A stretch of 64,000 nucleotides of DNA from Rickettsiales bacterium. GTDB taxonomy: Bacteria; Pseudomonadota; Alphaproteobacteria; Rickettsiales; CANDYO01. The notes under the pieces are model-generated. The model was not told the DNA's origin. It saw only the letters and a list, made by a program, of their open reading frames with translations, and did no database searches. Position numbers and translations under genes: made by a program. The number at the start of each line of letters is the position of its first letter. Within the stretch, counting starts at the first letter, position 1. The stretch covers positions 62,001-126,000 of the forward strand of contig JAOARE010000020.1 of assembly GCA_025210695.1 (NCBI GenBank). Reading direction: 5' to 3'. Below are positions 9,960 to 21,100 of the stretch, piece after piece.

Positions 9960-11015
9960 TTAATCCATTAAAATAGCAAGAGTGCCAAACTCATTTTCAC
10001 CAAGTATATTGCCTGAGTTGATGTCTACCATTGGCAGGATTAGTCCAGTGACTTGAGTATCTTCTAGAATCATAGTTGTATTAACTAAATCGCGATAAGC
10101 GGAATCTAAGAATGTAACTTTATCTTCTTGTTCAACAACAACATCATAATCACAGTTGGTTACCTTCTCAGTAGTAAACATATTATTCAAATGATTGAGT
10201 ACATACTTACTACTATCATAAATGGCTGCTAAAGTTTCAGTTTCTTCAATTATTGTTTTTATTGGAGTAGAATTAAGAATCTGCTCTTGCATCCACTCTG
10301 GGAGTTCGTAAATCCATGCATAAAGTTGTTCTAGATATAATAAAAAAGGCTTCATTTCTACTGCTTTGCTTTCTGTAATTTGTATTCTTTTTATTATAAT
10401 ATCAATATCATCTTTTTGATTGGTATTTATTTCTTTACTTAGATATTCAGATTCTTGCGATAGATTGTCATTATGAAAAATCAATCGCTTATGCCCACCC
10501 TCGACTGCAGCTCCCTTATCTGTGCCAATGTTTTTGTCGCTTATTGTATTACTTGATGACGAATTATCAGGTATTTCTTCAGCAGAACTATCTGTTAAAG
10601 CAGTGTCATAGTCTTCAAATACTTGAGGTGTAATATTAGTATGTTTTTTTGCAATTAAATGAATTCTAAAACCTGTAAATATTTCACTTAAATCGTCATG
10701 AACTTGGCTATATTTAAAGATTATATCTCTGAAAGCGGAGCTGTCATATCGTTCCATAGTTTGAGAGGATTCATTAGCAATTTCTAAAATGATCATTAAT
10801 CCATTTTTACTTAAAAATCTCTCAGAAGTCTCTTTGTCTTGTTGGATAATTTGATCTATTTTGGTTAAACCAAGAGATTTGAGTTCTTTTCTTAAATTGG
10901 TTTTTGAGGAGGTAGAGCTAGGAATGTTATGCACAACAACAGGGCCCCACTTCACATGCTTGCCACATTCCTTATCATCATTTACTTTCTGACGTTTATT
11001 ATAAGATTTTTTCAT
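9960..11015 (-). CDS. Hypothetical effector-like protein with 'LPEWMQ' C-terminal module
   Basis: 351 residues. It starts with a very basic segment (MKKSYNKRQKVNDDKECGK) that could act as a nuclear-localisation-like or DNA-binding patch. A mixed alpha/beta region to about 130 is not recognised, and a Ser/Asp-rich linker follows. Residues about 230-290 contain 'LYAWIYELPEWMQEQILNST' followed by PIK and AAIYD, homologous to the C-terminal part of the ankyrin protein at 6447-7442. The last 60 residues also share a hydrophobic strand pattern (TGLILPMVDI versus NAFIFPTMIE). No signal peptide or membrane helix. Head to head with the OTU gene (195 bases between starts). The function is unknown; the shared domain suggests it belongs to the same secreted set. 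Confidence 0.7.
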   Translation of the reverse strand: MKKSYNKRQKVNDDKECGKHVKWGPVVVHNIPSSTSSKTNLRKELKSLGLTKIDQIIQQDKETSERFLSKNGLMIILEIANESSQTMERYDSSAFRDIIFKYSQVHDDLSEIFTGFRIHLIAKKHTNITPQVFEDYDTALTDSSAEEIPDNSSSSNTISDKNIGTDKGAAVEGGHKRLIFHNDNLSQESEYLSKEINTNQKDDIDIIIKRIQITESKAVEMKPFLLYLEQLYAWIYELPEWMQEQILNSTPIKTIIEETETLAAIYDSSKYVLNHLNNMFTTEKVTNCDYDVVVEQEDKVTFLDSAYRDLVNTTMILEDTQVTGLILPMVDINSGNILGENEFGTLAILMD

Positions 11016-11210
11016 ATACTACGCTCCATTATTAATGAAGATTTGTTTACTTTTTCATTTTGGAATGGTAACATGTTTTTATCGCAATGGCAACAGTTCC
11101 AGATAACTCTTAGAACTGATAGTATGCTTTAAGTATATTTGTCTGTAGGTAAGATTATAGGTTTTGTTAGTTGAAAGAATGAATATAAAAAGTATGGTTG
11201 ATTAAGCGCA

Positions 11211-13484
11211 ATGGGCAAGAAAAAAAAACAAGAAAATTGGAATGACAAAAACAGAAAAAAGATTAAAACTAATTATTCTGACGAACTAACCTCACAGATA
11301 AAAACAGCCCTAGAAAAATTATTTAATAATAAAGCGCTAGCTAATGAAATGCCCTTCTTGTTTTCTGCACTTCAAATAGGTTCCCAAAGTCAATTGAAGT
11401 ATTTTTTTGAAAATCATACAGATCAAATATGGGATGAATTGAAAAACTTGTTGATTGAGGAAAAAATAATTCGTTATATTGCTGAAGAAAAACTGCAGGC
11501 ACTTAAAGAAGTTGTTGCTTCTTTTCTTACTATGCCATTAGATGACGACTCTTCCTCTGAATACAAACGATCTTCAGATGGAGAATGGCAGTCTTCTGAT
11601 TCATTATCTGGTGATACTGGTTCAGAATCATCTTATGTGATTGCAAGCAATAGAGAAACAAGACTTAGTTCTGGAAACAAACCTACTCCAGAACATTTTA
11701 TTAGGGGAAACATAGAAACTTATCGTAATGAAATGATGGGTGGTTTTATAAATATAACCATTAGCAATGACGAAGGTACTGATCTATTTGTAAGTGAAGA
11801 AGCAGTAATAAAAAGACCTACAGACGTTACTGGTAATATAGGTAGGATTGCAGGAGATCACGTAATATCCTTCTCATTTTTTCTTAAGCATATTGAATCA
11901 TTATTAAAAGGAAAAGAAGTATACGAAGCTTTAATAAGTCTCAGAGATTGGGTTGCAAAATTAATAATAACAGAAGATGACGATCCCTACAAATCAATTA
12001 TTGATGAAGCTAGTCAATATATACAAGATACAAGTAGAGGGTTTTTATGCAAACATCAAGCATTCAAATTTTTAAGAGATAAATTCATACCATATATAAC
12101 AGCTACTTGGAACCAGAAAATTGGTGCAGCCTTCAGAAGCGCTAAAACAAATTCAGAAAGGGGTGCAGAAGGAGCTATTACAAAAACCGCTTTAAAAAAC
12201 ATTTTTGAAGTTCACGATGCTAAATATCAAGATAAGTCAATTGACGAATTTCTGAAGGTAATTGATTATAAACCTATTGCTACAAGTCATCAGATATCAT
12301 CAAGTGATAATATAAAAGATTTATTGGCTGCTGGATGCCGTACCAATTATTTTCACGACCTTACCAAGATTTTAAGTGATATTATTGAAACTTTTTTCTT
12401 TATGTATGAACACGATATTGAATATCAACAAAGACAAAACGTAGCAAAGATGTTAGTATCAAATTTTTTAAATTTAAATGGTTGGGTGGATTACTATCAA
12501 ACCAATCCTCAAGATTTTGGAGAAAATTATAGTTTAGAAGGGCTAAGCTTAGAGTCTCTAACAGACCTGGTTTTATCTTGTGTTAAACCCAAAAAGCCAA
12601 TTCTTTTTGATGCTTTAGATTATTTTAGTGTCAGCGCTGCAAATTCAGGCAGTGATGACATTGACAGCATTCAGTCAAGAGAGAATTTACAAGTAAAGTG
12701 TTCATATGGATACACTATTGATGAAGATTATGGTGCAGATCAAGTAGAAATAGCAAAAAAAATCTCAAAAAAAGAAGCTAAAGAACGTGGAGATGTAGGT
12801 CCAAGGGAGATTCAAGGGTTTGATTTATTGGACAATGACGGTTTAGGAAATTGTTTTTATGAAGCTGTTGCAGACCAATTACGATTACACAATCATAATT
12901 TTATCCAAAGAGTTCCTGATGGAACAAATCCACATAATAGTTTGAGGTTAGCAATTCAAGGAGTAAATTTTCAAGATAGACAGTGGGCTGATCATACTAT
13001 TATTGATAGATTTACTGCAACTTTTTCTGATGTTATTTTAGCTATTATCGATACTCGTAATCCTAGCGCAGGATTCATCAGTTATTATATGGATATTGAC
13101 GGAACGGTAACTACTAATGTAGACAATACTAATTTACCAGAAGACAGGCTTATTATTAGGATTGCTGCTACGGGCAACCATTTTATGTCAGTTAGAAGTC
13201 ATTCAGCATTGGAGAATGGCACAATAAGGTATGAATGGAATGCCGTGTTGCCTAATCAAGAACAAACTTCACAAACAGAGACCGGAGAATATACAGAATG
13301 TGTGAGCACTTTAGCTAGTTCCAACAATCAAAGTCCTAGTAGAGAATCAGCAAGAGATTCTACAGATACAGGATTAACAAACAATACAAATCACCCTACA
13401 CACTATAATAACCATGCCGTTGCAGAAAGTGTAGAAATATCTCTAGATTTGACGGGATTAAATAGTGATCAGAATAGTGAGTAA
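11211..13484 (+). CDS. OTU-family cysteine protease (probable deubiquitinase effector)
   Basis: 757 residues. The C-terminal third carries an OTU domain: 'DLLDNDGLGNCFYEAVADQL' with D543, N547 and catalytic C548, and the histidine motif 'ATGNHFMSVR' (H657). OTU enzymes remove ubiquitin from proteins; in intracellular bacteria they are secreted and act in the host cell. The N-terminal 500 residues are not recognised: a Lys-rich start, a Ser/Asp-rich linker near 115-150, then mostly helical sequence. The last 20 residues (VAESVEISLDLTGLNSDQNS) resemble the tails of the 4549- and 985-residue proteins further right, a possible shared secretion tag. ATG at 11211 is the only good start, with a weak ribosome site. 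Confidence 0.8.
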   Translation: MGKKKKQENWNDKNRKKIKTNYSDELTSQIKTALEKLFNNKALANEMPFLFSALQIGSQSQLKYFFENHTDQIWDELKNLLIEEKIIRYIAEEKLQALKEVVASFLTMPLDDDSSSEYKRSSDGEWQSSDSLSGDTGSESSYVIASNRETRLSSGNKPTPEHFIRGNIETYRNEMMGGFINITISNDEGTDLFVSEEAVIKRPTDVTGNIGRIAGDHVISFSFFLKHIESLLKGKEVYEALISLRDWVAKLIITEDDDPYKSIIDEASQYIQDTSRGFLCKHQAFKFLRDKFIPYITATWNQKIGAAFRSAKTNSERGAEGAITKTALKNIFEVHDAKYQDKSIDEFLKVIDYKPIATSHQISSSDNIKDLLAAGCRTNYFHDLTKILSDIIETFFFMYEHDIEYQQRQNVAKMLVSNFLNLNGWVDYYQTNPQDFGENYSLEGLSLESLTDLVLSCVKPKKPILFDALDYFSVSAANSGSDDIDSIQSRENLQVKCSYGYTIDEDYGADQVEIAKKISKKEAKERGDVGPREIQGFDLLDNDGLGNCFYEAVADQLRLHNHNFIQRVPDGTNPHNSLRLAIQGVNFQDRQWADHTIIDRFTATFSDVILAIIDTRNPSAGFISYYMDIDGTVTTNVDNTNLPEDRLIIRIAATGNHFMSVRSHSALENGTIRYEWNAVLPNQEQTSQTETGEYTECVSTLASSNNQSPSRESARDSTDTGLTNNTNHPTHYNNHAVAESVEISLDLTGLNSDQNSE

Positions 13485-13764
13485 TTATAATAAAAGCTTG
13501 AGTTGCATAGGTATATGACATTAATTTTTATATAAAAATTTGCAATAAAACCTGCCGGTACTCCAACTCTACTACTTTGCGAACTCTTCTACAAACCTGT
13601 ATTTATTGATGCTTGCCGATTTCAAAAAGCTAAACATGAAACGGAGATTGGAGATAAAATATGAGAGATTGAGTTTGAGCCAGCTGAAATTGGCGGAGTG
13701 AATGTTTCAAAAAATAAATTTCCTCTAATTCTGGAACTAAGGATTCTTGCTGTGTACAGAGGGG

Positions 13765-13847
13765 TAGACGAGTTTGCACTTCTAACGAACTGTTGGTGAA
13801 CCTCAGCAATTGCCTCTGCCCTATATTTTATAACTTCTCTACATTTA
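13765..13847. repeat. Dispersed degenerate repeat, copy 1
   Basis: About 83 bases (gtagacgagtttgcacttct to ataacttctctacattta) match 37637-37721 at roughly three quarters of positions. On the minus strand both can be read as 'REVIKY.AE' followed by 'SANSST'. It may be a transposon-end relic or a small palindromic repeat of the kind that litters rickettsial genomes. Identity not established. Confidence 0.6.
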
Positions 13848-14322
13848 TCAGAAAAAATTACTTTATCTATTTCATTCAATAAATCGCTATCTAAAAATTC
13901 CACCAGCCTAGAAATTATTTTATTTATATTTTGTGGTATTATCAGTCCACGTTCTCCTAGTAACCCTCTAATTTCATTAGCTAAAGAGGTGCGAGATTTC
14001 ACTAATCTTTCTCTTACTCTGTGAATTCGTAAACACTTTGCTGTTCTATTGTTTTAATTGATACAAAACGCATATTTGGTCTGGATACTGCTTCACAAAT
14101 TGCTTCAGCATCTACTTGATCATTTTTATTAGATTTAAATATGGCTTAACAAATTGCGGTAATAGTAATTTCGCCTCATGACCAAGTTTGCTAATTTCTC
14201 TAGCACAATGATTTGAGCTGCTACATGTTTTTATTCTAATTAAACATTTCGGTATATTAGCCATAAAAGTTAAAAATTCATCTCTTTGAATCTTTTTCTT
14301 TAAAACTATTTTACCATTTTTG

Positions 14323-14362
14323 TCTATTCTGTATATAGGATAGGTCCATACCATTAGACCCA
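14323..14362. repeat. 40-bp repeat, copy 2
   Basis: Matches 9514-9553 with a single difference. Here it joins the IS110 relic to an IS1595-like relic. Confidence 0.75.
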
Positions 14363-14445
14363 TGCATATCAATTAATTCAGCTGCTGTTCTGGCTGGAAT
14401 TCCAACTACAAAATTTTCTAGTAGTTTTTTTGCTCTCTTTTTGTG
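14362..14445 (-). pseudogene. IS1595-like transposase fragment
   Basis: Reading leftward from 14445 gives 'HKKRAKKLLENFVVGIPART' and then AAELIDMH, similar to the N-terminal helix-turn-helix segment of IS1595-family transposases ('..LIEFFV..TTARTAAEL'). A further piece, 'YCKLTKR', lies in another frame just upstream, so at least one frameshift is present. Only a stub remains. Confidence 0.45.
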
Positions 14446-15132
14446 AGTTTACAATACTTTAAGTACATTTATACGTCCTAATTTATTAAAAGGCAGGTGT
14501 CCAGACCCAAATTCTTTATCCTAGGGGGTGTTAGAAACTATAGTTGAAAGAAATTCTGATTTTTTATTTCAACTATTTCATAATTTAAATGGTGGAAATA
14601 TAGATTTTCTTGAGGAAACTATTATGGCTCTCCGTCGGTATCACAGGTGATCATATGCTTAAACTGTATATTTAGATTAGTTCTCTTTCTTTTATAACAA
14701 TCACTGATGTTTTTTAGGTTTCGCTACTTTAGTTTGTTTTGGAAGGGTTCTCGGCTGGCGAGTATTAACTATTGAGAATATATGTTGTGCAGGTTGTAAA
14801 TATTAATTGATTTAGTAACACATACATGTTAGATTCAAAATATTAATATATTTAATATCTTATTTGCAAGTTAGTTATAAACTAGTGATTAATTGGGATG
14901 TAAGTAGTAAAAATGTATAAGGTTAGTTGGTTAGATAGAGGCAATGTATTCAAGATCCCATGGAAAAACTCTATCTACATACCCTCATATAATTTACAAC
15001 AAAATATATTCTTTAATCATTTTACTTTTCTAATTATCTACTTTCTTTATTACAAACTGAATTTTCCTTAAGTTTGCACCTAGATAAGTTTTTTAAAACT
15101 TTTGATGTTAATCTTAATGATGGGTTTGTGTT
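14446..15132. other. Gene-poor region upstream of the 21-kb operon
   Basis: About 690 bases without a convincing gene. A 40-codon frame starting with GTG (14528-14650; VLETIVERNSDFLFQLFHNL...) ends in TGA and is not recognised; it could be the tail of a lost gene. From about 14750 the sequence is extremely AT-rich and probably contains the promoter of the giant operon, but no single -35/-10 pair stands out. No tRNA or hairpin terminator was seen. Confidence 0.4.
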
Positions 15133-18100
15133 ATGCCAGAGGAACTAGACTACAATGAGAAACTTAGAATATTTCATGATACTTTTGTAAAATATACATG
15201 GAATTATCTGGAGTATCAAAAAGCAATAGTATACAAACAAGAAGTTCCGCCAATGACTACTCCTTTTCGTGAGAATGTTGCAATGCTTAGGTGTATTCCT
15301 ATAGTTAAAGATGGAGTAGATATAGTTTCCTGTGTGAGTGAGTTATGGAATGGTCGTCTTTATGAAGTTACTGCATCCATAAGTATTAATAAGATATTTC
15401 CTTCCTCAGGCATTCTAACAGTACAGCTGTTATCCAAAGTAATACAGAAAGTTGCTATTTATATTGAAGATAAATTAAACCAATTTCAAAGTCAGCAGGA
15501 AATAGGAGCATTTGCTACAGCCGCTACAGTAAAGCTCATTTCTTCATTAAAAAAAATACCTTCAAGTGAAGTTTCAGAACTTACGTCAGAGCACCTGATT
15601 GATACTATAATTAAACAAGATGGTTGGTTTAGAAGCGATGCATTCTCTATTTTGCAACCACAAGAAAGTAAAAATTATCATTTTATATCGGTTGCAGAAC
15701 TAAAAGAATATATAGAAGAAAGAAATATTGATAATGCTGAGAGGATATTTGCAGAAATTGAATCTAGTGCAATATTGGCAAATAAAATTGAATCATTATC
15801 TACTGCAGTCGTTACTGATTTCTGTGAATATATTAGAACTACATATAACTTACCAGATAGTCAACAAATAATTCTTCTTATAGATGAGTCTTCCTTACCT
15901 CCAAGATATTTAATTTTAGAAGCAACAGCATTCAATACAGATATAAGTAGTCTTAGAATGGATAGACTTGAAGCAAAGAACGATGCACAGCAGAACCCAA
16001 GTCCACATGTTAATGGAGAAAGCCAAGAAATAAACTTTGATAATGTAAGAGGAGGAATCAATAGTTTTGTTGGTAGAGACAACATTCTCAATAATATACA
16101 TAAATATTTTGCAGCATACGAAGGGGCTATTCAAATAATAGGTGGTTTAGTAGGTGTTGGAAAAACTCAAACAGCTCTTCGTTATGCTAATGAACATAAA
16201 GAAGAGTATGATTATAGAGTTAGATTGATTACAGCAGAAAGCGAATCTACTTTAGAAAGGTCATTTAGAGAATTCGCGGAAGATTTATCAATTAATATAA
16301 GACATTCTAACTCTAAAAGAGTAATAAAGTTAGTTTTAGATAAGCTTGAAAAACAACTACCAAAAAGCCTTATAATATTTGATAATGCTATGGATAAGCG
16401 GAGTTTAAATAAATATCTTCCCAGTTTAAAAGCGTTAAAGAAACATCATATCATTATCACCACAACAAATATGAAAGATTGGGAAGATAGCTCACCATCA
16501 AAAGAGTTTAATGCACTTAAATTATCTCCATTTTCCGAACAAGAATCTATCGAATATATAACGCATACTTTGAAAGATTATTCTACAGAAAATGTAAGGG
16601 AGTTGGCTCAGTTATTCAGTTACATCCCTTTAGGTTTTACTCAAAGTGTAGCTTTTATTCGATCTTCTGAAATAAGTATAGACGATTATCTAACGGAATA
16701 TAAGCAAAAGAGTGCCTCTCAGCTACATATAAATATGCATGATTTATCTTTAGAAGATGACAGTGAATTTGCACATGTTTCCAATATATATACTAGTCTT
16801 GCAATGGTGTTAGAGCGCATCATAGTATCTACCCCAAATGCATATAAAGTCATAAAGCTATGTTCATATTTAAGAGCGGAATCTATTCCCCTCAATTTAT
16901 TTGACAGGCTATTTTTATACAAAAGTGAAATAAATAGAGTTGTGTCTGTATTAAAAGGATACTCAATCTTATCAATTAGAACTAAGAAAAATCATCAATT
17001 TATAGACATGCATAGAATATTTCAAGAGGTAACTATGATGCAAGTAAGCATTGAAGAAAAGATTAATGATATTAAAGGTATGGCACTAGATATAGTACAG
17101 CAAAAATTATTTACTAGAGATAATACAACAAAGCAAAAACACGAAAGTAATAAAGAATATATTGCTCATGTGGAAAGTATTATAGAAAAAGCTAAAGAAT
17201 TTAATATCGAACCAAATGCAGAATTAGTTTATTTAGAATTATCTGTAGCAGTTTATTATGATTTTTACAAAGATCACCAGAAAGCAAATGAACAATTACT
17301 TTCTTTAAAACAATCCTTAGAAAATTTAGTTAGAATTACTGATGATATGTCTTCAGAAATGGTAACTTCATTATTGGCAGAAAAATTTAATACTCTTCCT
17401 ACGATATATGCTCAGATTTGTTATCACTTAGGGAAAACTTATTTAAGTTTATGGCAAGAGTCAATTGAGTCCAATGATTTGGAACAAGCTGATGTCTTGA
17501 ATAAAAATGCCTTAAAAGAGTTTGAAACGGCAATCGCTATTAGGCATATAATAGATGACTCTCCAGGATTATATGATGATAGCTTTAATGAAGGTGAACC
17601 TAGGCCTATGGATAGCGTAATATTCCAAAGACAGGGAATATTATTATGGTATCAATTACAAAAAAATATAGCAAGTTTAGAAAGAGCTTTGGGTGGATAT
17701 AAAGAATTAATAGAACAGGAATTACTCTATTCAAAAGATCAAAGGGATAAGTTTAACCTAGAGACCTGCAGAAGGCTTTCTATAGAATGTATGAGTGAAA
17801 TATTAGATGCCACCAATTCTAAAGATATAGAACTAGAGTTAAATATATTGGATAATATAAGAAGAACATTTCGCATACCATTTCAAGGAAGTTTCACTAC
17901 TATTGACAAAAGAATCCTATTAGCAGAAGAGCTTTATAAAGCTTTAGAATTAAAAACAGAAGAATTTGTTAGAATAGGTAGAGAGTATAACTTAATTGGA
18001 AAAATCTTTTTAAGGATTTATATTACTACTAATGCTTCTCAAGATCTTGAGTTATCTAAACAGTTTATCTTAAGAGCTAAAGAATTAGAAGAATTAGGAG

Positions 18101-21100
18101 ATAGGAAGAGTTTTATTCTTGAGGATGCCAATAAACTTCTGGATAGAATTCATAACCTAGAGAATTTGTTAAAGTTAGAATATAGGTCAGATAATATTGT
18201 TGGTTCTCTAATTGAAGGTGATCAAATTGCCACTATTTTACAAGCTACTAAAGAAAAATATGGTACTGAACATAGAGTTGAGTTCACTCCCACCTTAACA
18301 GAAGAAAATATAACTCCTTTTCTAGAACGAATTACATCTCCCCTTGCAATTAAAAAAGTTCAGTTTGCGGCCATCAATATTTGTTTAGAGAGTGGTGAAG
18401 ATAAGAGAAGCGATGAGCATTGGGTGTCATATGTTCAGATTCCCAATATAGAAGATGCTGATGGCAATGTTGTTAGCGTGAGATCAATCATTATTAACTC
18501 AGCAAGTGATATCTATTCTCAATCTCTTGATAGGCTCAAGGATAAAATAGAAAATATTTTTTTAGATAAACGAATCCAAATAACTTTACCAGTACAAAAT
18601 TTAGATTATCAAAAAAGGGACCTAGAATTATACCAGGATTGGAACACATGTGGAATTTGGGTATGTCATTTTTTTGAGGAAATTTTTAAAATAATATCTA
18701 ATGTTGAAAACATTTCTGATATTAAGTTTAATGAAATATTAGATCACATTAATATTTCTCAAAAAAGACAGAAATACGCTGATTTACTTCAGTCCATAAG
18801 TAATTCCATTAACGACCAAAATACCAAAACTACAAATTTAAGCTCTGAAGAAACTCAATTTAGTTTAGACAGCATTCTTAGCAGAATTGATGCATCCATT
18901 CGCCCCTCGCCCAATGACAAAGTATTATCAGTAGAAAATAAAGCTTTGATAGATGTAATAAAAGCAAATTTATATCCACCTAGTTTAGAAAATGAACTAC
19001 CTGAAAATGAAATAAAACGTTTAGGAACGCTAGTTTCTAGTTTCACTCAACTTGGAGAAACATTGATTCATGAAGCAAAAAAGAAATTAATCCCCAAAGA
19101 ACTTAGAGCAAAACATCTATTACAAGCTACTAAGTTTTTTAATTATGCAATTAGTATATCTAGTGGAAAAGATATAGACTCTAGAATTGCAGTAGAAATG
19201 ATTGAATATATCAATAGTGAATTGATAAACTTTGCTGAAGGCGCTACTGCTTTTGCTCAGTCTGCACTTACTAATGCTATCAATGATAAATCAGAGTTAT
19301 TCACTTTAAGAGAAAATGCAAGAGAAATAATTCAAGAAATAGAAACTTTATCTGATATAGACAAAGTTACTAGAACTAGAAGCTTATTTGAGACTATTGC
19401 TGATAGAATGCAAGAATTTTTAGCAAGGCTATTTCAAGAAAGCGAGAAAATGTTGGGAATTCCTCCTTGTAAATATTCAGTAATAGGTTTGGGATCTATT
19501 GCCCTTAAAACAATAACTCCATATTCAGACTTAGAGTTTGCAATAATTATTGAAAAAGAATCTATAGAAATAAAAGAATATTTTAAGAAGCTAACTCAGT
19601 TAGTTCATTTTAGAATTATTAATTTAGGAGAAACAGTGATCCCTTCAAGTGCTCTTGATGACTGTGATACAGATCACTTAGTTAAAAAAGGCGTAAGCTT
19701 TGACCTAGGTGGTAAAACTCCCCTTGGAAGAGAAGATAAAAATTATGATTTGGTTCAAACTATAGATGGAATGCTACGTTATTTAAAAAATGAAGAAGAT
19801 AAAATTGAGCATATTGATAAAAATTTACCCTATATTTTAGAAATTTCTAGTTCTGTATATGGTGATTTAAGTTTATATCAAGATTACGTTGAGCAAGTGC
19901 AAAGTTTCTTATTTGACGAAACAAATTTTGATGGGATTCCATATTATGAAATACGAGCAATAAAAAGACTAAAAGAGGGAGTGGTTGAATATTATAAAAC
20001 AGAGCAAGGAGAATTACCAAGACATAGTTTAGGAGACCTAGAAACTTTTAAACCAGATAGGCTTTCTCAAGAGCAAATAGGAAAATTTTTTGATGCAAAA
20101 CAAGAAATTTATAGGTTGCCTGACAGGTTAATATATGGACTTGCTCTTTTATATAAAATATATCCCAGTAACCCTTGGGATGCTATTAATCAACTAAAAG
20201 AAAAATCTATAATTGGTGTAGGTGGCAATGAAGAAGAGGTTCAGTTTAACCTACAATATCTAATTAGTTTTGCAGTATGCTTAAGATTAAAAGTGTATAT
20301 ATATAACAATAGTCAGAAAGATGAAGTACATTTATTTGATGTAGATGGATTACAGCAACTAAAAACTCATGATCTTGATTCATTACTTAGTAGAGGAAAT
20401 GTAGCTTTTCTTAATAGGGGGTTCACTTTTAATACTGAAGATTTATCTGAAGATGGGGAGCTTTTTAAGTTTTATTATATCTCTATTCCTTTTCATAAAA
20501 CTCTAACAAAGTTAATTAGTAAGTATCATGATTTAAGCATTGAAGAAAGAAATATTTTTCTTGCGGAAGGAATTCTATCCGCTAATGATAACACTATAAA
20601 AGGAGTAGTATACTATAGGCTTGGAAAACTTTTGGATTCGATAACATATTTGAAAGAAGCAGTTTCAGAAATTTCACAAACTTTCAATCAAGCTCTACAA
20701 ACTTTTGATACAAGTAAATTATCTTTAGAATTTATAGAAAAATGTTGTTTTGTTTTATCAGTTTTATCCAATGCATATAGTAGATCTGGAGAGTATTCGA
20801 AATCAGTTGAAGTTCAAAAGAGATTTATAGAATTATTGCAATATTTATATCCAGATGGTAATGAATTTGTTGCAGATGCATTAGAAATGCTAGCTACTTC
20901 TTATTCTCAAACCGAAGATTTTAAGAATTCTTTGGAGTGTCATTTAAAAAGTTTAAAAATTAAACAAGCTCTATATGAAGATACAAATATTGCTATAGCC
21001 CAGTCAATGAGTAATGTAGCTAGTTTATATCGTATGATGGGTGCTTATGATACGGCTCTTAATTACCTTGCAAAAAGCTTACAGATATATGATTTTAAAG

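Larger units (their letters stand above)
13622..14372 (-). pseudogene. IS110-family transposase relic, frameshifted
   Basis: Reading leftward, 14372-14112 gives 'RIDKNGKIVLKKKIQRDEFL', 'HCAREISKLGHEAKLLLPQF' and 'VKPYLN'. A shifted frame then continues near 14100-14055 with 'DQVDAEAICEAVSRPNMRF', and 14002 onward gives 'RTSLANEIRGLLGERGLIIP'. These are consecutive parts of an IS110 transposase (about 340 residues when whole). The N-terminus is replaced by unrelated sequence at the 40-bp repeat, at least one frameshift is present, and the left end runs into a degenerate repeat (13765-13847). Non-functional. Confidence 0.75.

Noticed and set aside
13520-13545. AT palindrome (aatttttatataaaaatt) after the OTU gene as a terminator
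   Set aside because: No GC stem and no U-run after a stable hairpin; common by chance in such AT-rich DNA.
14112-14372. Treating the 86-residue frame as an intact small gene
   Set aside because: It is clearly an internal piece of an IS110 transposase, with a foreign N-terminus from the 40-bp repeat and the next part in another frame.
15861-16134. Minus-strand open frames inside the 4549-residue gene
   Set aside because: They are shadows of the NB-ARC coding region and overlap each other.
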